A DNA stretch of 64,000 nucleotides from Hyperoplus lanceolatus (Eukaryota > Chordata > Actinopteri > Uranoscopiformes > Ammodytidae). Of this stretch, positions 58,328 through 64,000 are shown piece after piece. Each line of letters begins with the position of its first letter. The first letter of the stretch is position 1. The stretch is from positions 3,350,001-3,414,000 of the forward strand of contig CM049404.1 in assembly GCA_026929865.2 (NCBI GenBank). Reading direction: 5' to 3'. The translations under genes were made by a program, and so were the position numbers. The notes beneath the pieces are model-generated. The model had not been told where the DNA came from, searched no databases, and saw only the letters and a program-made list of their open reading frames with translations.

Positions 58328-59277
58328 CAGGGGTGTAAAGTAGCGAATTACATTTACTCGCGTTCCTGTAATTGAGTAGTTTTTTCGTGTACTTGTAATT
58401 TTTTAAGTGATTTTTAAAACCTATACTTTTACTTTTACTTTGAGTATGTTTATTTTGAAGTATTGTACTTTGCTACATTTTATATCACCTGCGTTACTGA
58501 GTAAAAAAATAGCTAGGGAAACGAGAGAAAATAAAAGAAATATCGCGGGGGGCTTTTATTTTTACGGCACAATACCGGAAACTAACACAGAGAATGATCG
58601 ACAGGATCATTGCGACTAAATGATAGCAACAAACATTGCTTCCCTCTATCATTAAAACAAAATAATCCTAGTTAAACTATCATTGTACCGCACGTGAAGA
58701 CGTGAAGGCTTTTAAATGCAGCAAACCTTTCATCCAGCCGTGCGATCGGCCCCTCCCTCACCTGATAGGCTAGTTTAGCTTTCAGCTTAACAGTGCAGAG
58801 TGGGATGGAGACGGTGCGTGTTGCCGGGAGCTTTGAAACACTTCCAGAAGACGGCAGAAAGTCAGCCTTTGGTCGAGAACAAAGGTAAAAGTAATAAACT
58901 AAAACAATGTGCAAGATATGTTATGCACGGACACGCGAGTCAGATGACATGCGCGACCGTGAGAGAGAGAGAAAAAAAGTCATATGCGACCCAGCTGCAC
59001 CTCAAAACATCACAACCAATTAGTTTACTCACTTTAAGTCGAATCCAAGTGGTCTATGACCAAGCAATAAAGGAATAAAAAACACAGGAAGTTTAAAGCT
59101 CCTTAAAAAAAAAGTAACTAGTAACTTGTACTTTAAGTACATTTTAAATCAGCTACTTTTTCACTTTTACTTCGGTAGATTTTTAGACCAGTACTTTTAC
59201 TTTTACTTAAGTAAAATTTCATCCAAGTAATCATACTTTTACTTGAGTAGAATATTTTTGTACTCTTTCCACCTCTG
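58328..59277 (+). mobile_element. Tol2-like hAT element, 950 bp, non-autonomous
   Basis: Ends caggggtgtaaagtag and ctctttccacctctg form the CAGAGGTG-type inverted repeat of Tol2-like hAT elements, with agtact/taagta-rich subterminal regions. Perfect 8-bp duplication tttaaaag at 58320-58327 and 59278-59285. A frame at 58800-59078 includes CKICYARTRES-like sequence that could be a scrap of a BED-finger first exon, but no transposase domain is present. Confidence 0.9.
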
Positions 59278-59285
59278 TTTAAAAG

Positions 59286-60053
59286 TGCTTAAGGCTCATT
59301 TCAAAAGGAGCGCTGTGCGTCCCTGTGCGATGATTAGCTTTCAATAACTCTTCAATTATTCAATTAAAAACAAGGGCTCAGTTATCTTGTTCTTAATTTC
59401 CATTTTTTATCATTGCATTTATGATCCGATCCATCTGTTGCTATATCATCTTCATTTTACTTCACTTCAGGCTGTTACTTCAGCATGGGCCAGGTGTTTC
59501 TGTAGAACAGAATAACAGGTATAGTGCACTTGTGCAGTGGCATGACTTAATAATCTTATTTCATTTACAGCAAAAGCTATAGAATAGAATTTGCACTGTG
59601 TGTAGTATATGCAGTGATTGGTTTCAGATGGTGTGATCCCGAAAGGTTTTTGTTTTTGTTTTGGAACATGAACATCAAGCTTGAAAAAAGTGGTATTATG
59701 TGGGATTATATTGAGGCACAGGCAAAGATGTGTCTTTTAGTCTCCAAGGGTGCACTCACACTAGGCCATCTGTACCGTGCCCAAGTATGGCGCCTCTAAA
59801 GTCTAGTTGGTTTGACCAGTGTGAATGCTCCATTCAGTACTCAAACATAGTCACCACTTCATTAGCGCTAGCACAGTTGGGAGAGGTGTGCTTGGGCACA
59901 GTTCGGATGCTATGATAATCTAGTACAATCGCGCGGTCCTTTGTTTTCATCATGAATGATAGCGCTTCTTCGGGGTTGCAGAGGGCTTTGGTGTTGTGTG
60001 TTGCCAGAGCGAGGAGTTTGACTGAGAGCCAGACATCCAAATATGTTCAAACT
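59286..60053. other. Intergenic with a MITE fragment
   Basis: gggtgcactcacactaggcc near 59749 and ccagtgtgaatgctcc near 59817 look like inverted element ends, poorly preserved. Nothing else supported. Confidence 0.3.
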
Positions 60054-60321
60054 CTGCGTTCCAATCCCCATACTTCCATACTATTTAGTATGCCAGAAAA
60101 AGATTTAGGATGTCCCAATACATGCACGTCAACTGTAGTATGCTGAAAATACATAAATGCTCACTAACTCCATTAGCATTTTGGAGTTTTCCTCTTTATT
60201 CTTGACATTTCTCGACATAATGGGAAACAAAACTTCCTTATCTGATTTATTTTCTAAAACTCTGTACTGTACTTTAGTATGTAGTATAGGAAAAAGAAAA
60301 AGTGTGTGATTTGGAACGCAG
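60054..60321. mobile_element. 268-bp inverted-repeat element (MITE)
   Basis: Ends ctgcgttccaa and ttggaacgcag are perfect inverted repeats. agtatgc/agtatgtagtat words recur inside. No clear target duplication. Confidence 0.6.
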
Positions 60322-62358
60322 GGACTGACCTGATCAGCAAGCTTATCACCCTCACCCTGCTGTGAGTGAAACCTGAAACAACAAAATGTATATCAATCGG
60401 CCAAGTGAACCTCTCCAAGCAAAAAAGTAAAGTCATAAACAATTGGCATGTCTCTCCTATATGCACACTTGAAATGTTGATATTCCTTGCTGGGGGGTTT
60501 TCTTAGGGAAACAACACAGCAGCTAAATTAAATTCAGGGTGAATGTCAGGCAACAGAGAAGTACTTTGAGATTGGTGGCTGTTAACAACACTGCAGCAGC
60601 ATGGTTCCCAGTAAAAAAATGATCAATAATTCATTTTAGTTGATGACACAGAGAGAATTACAGCACACAAAACTGAAGAGCCATTGTAAGATAAGTGAAC
60701 ATGACATGGTGGATTCAATTTCCTGACAGACAGAGAAAAAAACGGAGATTCAAAGCAAGTAAGCAATGCATCTTTATGTGAATGTCTTCATGTAAGATGA
60801 GGGGGGGGGTCTAAAAAAAATGTTTTGCAGGTAAAAGATCCGTTTTTTTCACCGTGGCACAACAGCACCTCTTATATACTGTATGGTTAAGATCCCAAGA
60901 AATAGAAGGAAGCTAAAGTTCACTTCTTGCAGGTAGCACACTCCCTCCATTGCCATTATCATATTCCACCACACTCCAATGGCAAAAAGCAGATAGACAA
61001 ACAGCCCTCCGCCTCTGTATGTTTATTGCCAATATTGCTTTTAAAGAGACGCCTGTCCTTCAAGGCTCCTGAGGATGACCCTGACATTTCAAGGGGGGGA
61101 CATTCTCTGAGCGCTCGCCGTCTTTATTGTGATGTCTATTGAAAGCGACAACAACGGCTCGCGTTTTAGTGGCCTTCCCCTTGTTATCTTACTCTGGCTG
61201 AGATGGAGGTGTTTTTTATCATCTTTGACCTGCCGTATTTTACTCCCACCCCCTGATCTTAAGCAATTTATGAACACTGGCTCACCTTGGGAGACTGGAC
61301 ATTTAGAGGGAACAAGTTGGGGGAAGAAACAAATACTTTGGTTTGAACTTTTAAAGCACACACAAAAAAAAATGTTGACCAAATTCTAGAAACATTTTTA
61401 TGAGATATTATGTCCAATAGTGAATAGAGTTAGCCTGGCACCGCCCACCTACCTGACCACACTGCTACAGTTCAAAAACAATTATTATGAAAAATGACTC
61501 AATGAATCCCTGTCAATATAGCTGTCAGTATATGCAGTATGTACAGCAAATGATTGCCTTTGCCCAGCCAAAAGTAAAATAATAAAGACTCATGTGTTAT
61601 GTGTCTTAATCACAATGACATCATCCGAAATGGGCAAATGTTGCATCAGGCTTTTTTGGGTAGAGCGAGCGAAAATAAGATTAGTAAATAGATTAGTTTA
61701 TTACAAATGAACACATTATTAATCTGTGGAAATAACACGATTTTACTACAGCAGAAAAAACCGTAATATAAACTTTTATCCCAGGTGTGCCATTTACATT
61801 CCCCAAATCAATTACAGATAATTCTCACTTTAGGCGATTAAAACTGTCAACCAGTAATCAGACACTAGGGGAGCCAATACTCCAAACAAAGGGTAAAATG
61901 ACATTCCTTTACCTTCATGCAACAAACTCCCCACTCTCCTGCACTGTTCCTGAAGCTCATTCTGGAGCAAATCAGATTCTAAAGGCAAGCTCTTATCTTA
62001 TCCTTAAAAACCGGGCGCTGTAATTGTCCTCGTTTGGCTCTAGGAATTGGAGTTAACACCTCTTGCTCCACATCTTTGGTTCTTTTATATGTCTGATGTA
62101 TAGTGGTGAGCCACATTCAGCCCTTTAATAGACACTCCCTGTAATTGCACCCGTTAACATTGGGGACTTCTGGCACGGATGCTCGTGACTGAAACGAGGC
62201 CCTGTGTTGTGGGGATATTGGATGAGATTGGATGGCGCGGCTATTTTGGGCTTAAACTGCATGTGCCGGTGGTAATGATATGCAGAGGAGGGGAGCTCGG
62301 TGTTGCATATATTACACCACAAGTTTCATTCAAGTACTGTCATAAAACTGCATTCTCG
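60322..62358. other. Intergenic
   Basis: G-run at 60801-60809. 61120-61280 and 62150-62330 are non-repetitive blocks without coding potential. No gene. Confidence 0.3.
61431..61460. repeat. Solo end of a TAGCCTGG element
   Basis: tagcctggcaccgcccacct matches the reverse-complemented right end of copies 2 and 3. The rest of the element is absent. Confidence 0.5.
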
Positions 62359-62361
62359 TAA

Positions 62362-62626
62362 AGGGATAGTTCAATAGTTTTGATGTGGGGTTGTATGAGG
62401 TACTTAAGCATCGTTAGTCTGTTATGTTACTGTATACATGCAGTACATTGAGGTAAGCATTTATATATGTCTTCTTCTGGCCCCCTCTGCAAAAGTACAA
62501 GACTGACTTCTGCTACAGCGACGTCTCTTTTAAATGACTGCACTGATCACCATCTCCATAAGGTAACACACTAACTATGCCCAGGTACCTCATGCAACCA
62601 CACTTCAAAAATATTCAACTATCCCT
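62362..62626. mobile_element. 265-bp MITE with about 45-bp imperfect inverted repeats
   Basis: Left agggatagttcaatagtttt and (rc) right agggatagttgaatattttt continue matching through ggttgtatgaggtac/ggttgcatgaggtac. The flanks gtaa and ttta look like decayed TTAA targets. Confidence 0.75.
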
Positions 62627-62630
62627 TTTA

Positions 62631-64000
62631 GATACAGACACAGACTTCAGAGGTTTTTGTGTAAAAAAAAAATCAAATGAGGCAGCTAGACAATACCATT
62701 TTCAGGGAAATTAAATAAAACAGCAAGAAATGTTTAACTGTTCCAACCTTCCAGAAAGGCAATGAAAGTAGTATAACCAATCCCCTGGCATCCATGTTCA
62801 GAGCTTATATACAGCAGCTACTCCTAGGCCTGCTACAGTATGTGACAGAAGCATGGTGCACACTCTCCCTGGAATACCAAAGTGGCTTTTTTTATTTAAA
62901 TGGCAGCTTTCTCTAACTCGACTTGAAATGGCCAATCTCCGACCCCTGCGCCCCAGCTTTTCTGCCCCATGCTTGGGGGTTAAATGGCTTTAACTGGAGG
63001 GGGCAAAGAGCCAAGGATGGACGTTGAAGTAAGGGGATTATTGGCAACGAGCCTGGAGTTTTGCAGGGGGGAGGGGTATGGCAGTATGCGGGTTGCTCTG
63101 TGGCGGTGTGTAGAGAGAGGGGTGGACGAGTTGGTCAGGCACCGCTGCTTGTCTGGTTGTCTGGAGTGACCCACCACCACCACGGACCGCTTCCACCACA
63201 GGCTAATTTCATCCTCCACCGAGCAAAGAGGGAGCTCTCTGTCTTCAGAGGCCTCCATGTCAAGGCCTCTCTCATGGGCTTGGGGATTGACACGGGGTCC
63301 CTAAGGGGGCAGATGGGGGGTGGAGGTGGAGGTGATGGAGCTAACACGGTGGGGGGCTTGGAAGCAGAAGAGCATGTTTAGCACACAGAGAGTTGATGGG
63401 AGGAGAGGCTGACTCACAGAGACAGACTTGACTGTGGAGCAGACAGCTGGGAGAAACCTGGGAATAACGTCTGTCACTGGATGAGGAGGTTCATGTCCTA
63501 AGTGCTCTGGGTTGGAAGACAGAAGGAGATGAGCCATATGCTCTAAAAACATGATGTGGCAAGAAATGAAAAAATACATAAAAGTACATTTAAGATTTCG
63601 AAAGGGTGAACAGGGTAAACATTGTAATGTATAGATATGCTCATGGAACTTTGCCAGTTGATAACATACATTTAAACAATAAATGTTGTCTTTCAGAGGT
63701 TTGAATATATATTCCAATCAGGGCAATATCTACAGTAACTCACTACGGTAACATTTGCATCTCTTTAAAGATGTAATCCTTAGCATTAACACGTAGTTTA
63801 TTGTCTTTTAAATTCCTACCTATCAAATAGTGAAACAATGGTGATTGAGCATATGACCCACTGATGAAATGCCTGTTTTTGCTGCTTTGCCCTGTTACAC
63901 TATCAGAGGGGCTATGCTGCATTCTTTTACTCAGGACATTGGCGCTTCAGACTCAGTAGTACTGACTTTAAAGATTATTTTTGGGGGGATTTTAGTTTTA
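62631..64000. other. Intergenic
   Basis: G/T-rich to 63400. Frames on both strands (63061-63381, 63301-63717) show no domain. Nothing supported to the window end. Confidence 0.35.

Noticed and set aside
63061-63717. Overlapping frames on both strands near the window end
   Set aside because: G- and repeat-rich composition, no domains, no splice pattern.

Overview
The window looks like teleost fish nuclear DNA. It is long, AT-leaning intergenic sequence with many (CA)n, (TA)n and (GA)n microsatellites and dense fish-type DNA transposons (Tc1, PIF/Harbinger, hAT/Tol2-like, TTAA-type MITEs), relics of LINEs and a gypsy element. I see no intact host protein-coding gene and no tRNA, rRNA or CRISPR array. 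Nearly every protein-like stretch belongs to a transposable element.

Layout, 1-21.4 kb (repeat-rich): a decayed gene for a FEN1/XPG-like nuclease with a cysteine-rich tail (2-2349), whose 5' end lies outside the window; a long interspersed repeat ending in a hairpin (to 3905); a PIF/Harbinger element (from 3995) with a two-exon HARBI1-like transposase on + and the end of its presumed SANT/Myb-like partner gene on -, split by a fold-back Tc1 element (6098-7734); a minus-strand gypsy gag and LTR edge (8.65-10.8 kb) carrying two nested MITEs with clean target duplications; a possible uncharacterised first exon near 12.0 kb; a LINE reverse-transcriptase relic; a second Harbinger element (13328-16218); a piggyBac-like relic with a 68-bp minisatellite; a 0.6-kb inverted-repeat element; a TAGCCTGG-ended element with a 9-bp target duplication; and an orphan 5' end of the first Harbinger family.

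Layout, 21.4-64 kb (gene desert): non-coding sequence with two more TAGCCTGG elements (24.5 and 50.4 kb), a solo LTR (26.7 kb), TTAA-type MITEs (29.5, 33.9, 62.4 kb), a nearly intact Tc1 (30.4 kb), an hAT MITE (34.7 kb), Harbinger-type MITEs (37.6 and 47.4 kb), a LINE 3' end (40.1 kb), a (TA)n tract holding an IR/DR-type Tc1 and a second fold-back Tc1 (41.4-44.7 kb), a Tol2-like hAT element (58.3 kb) and many microsatellites. Several non-repetitive blocks with homeodomain-type TAAT cores could be regulatory elements of a distant developmental gene, but conservation cannot be tested here.

The strongest observations are: (1) two copies of a fold-back Tc1 derivative sharing one internal junction and the same arm-specific variants, so the rearranged form itself moved; (2) a TIR family with perfect 9-bp target duplications at all three copies; (3) a run of mostly G-selective deletions in one fold-back copy, bounded by (TA)n; (4) the FEN-like nuclease plus cysteine-rich tail.
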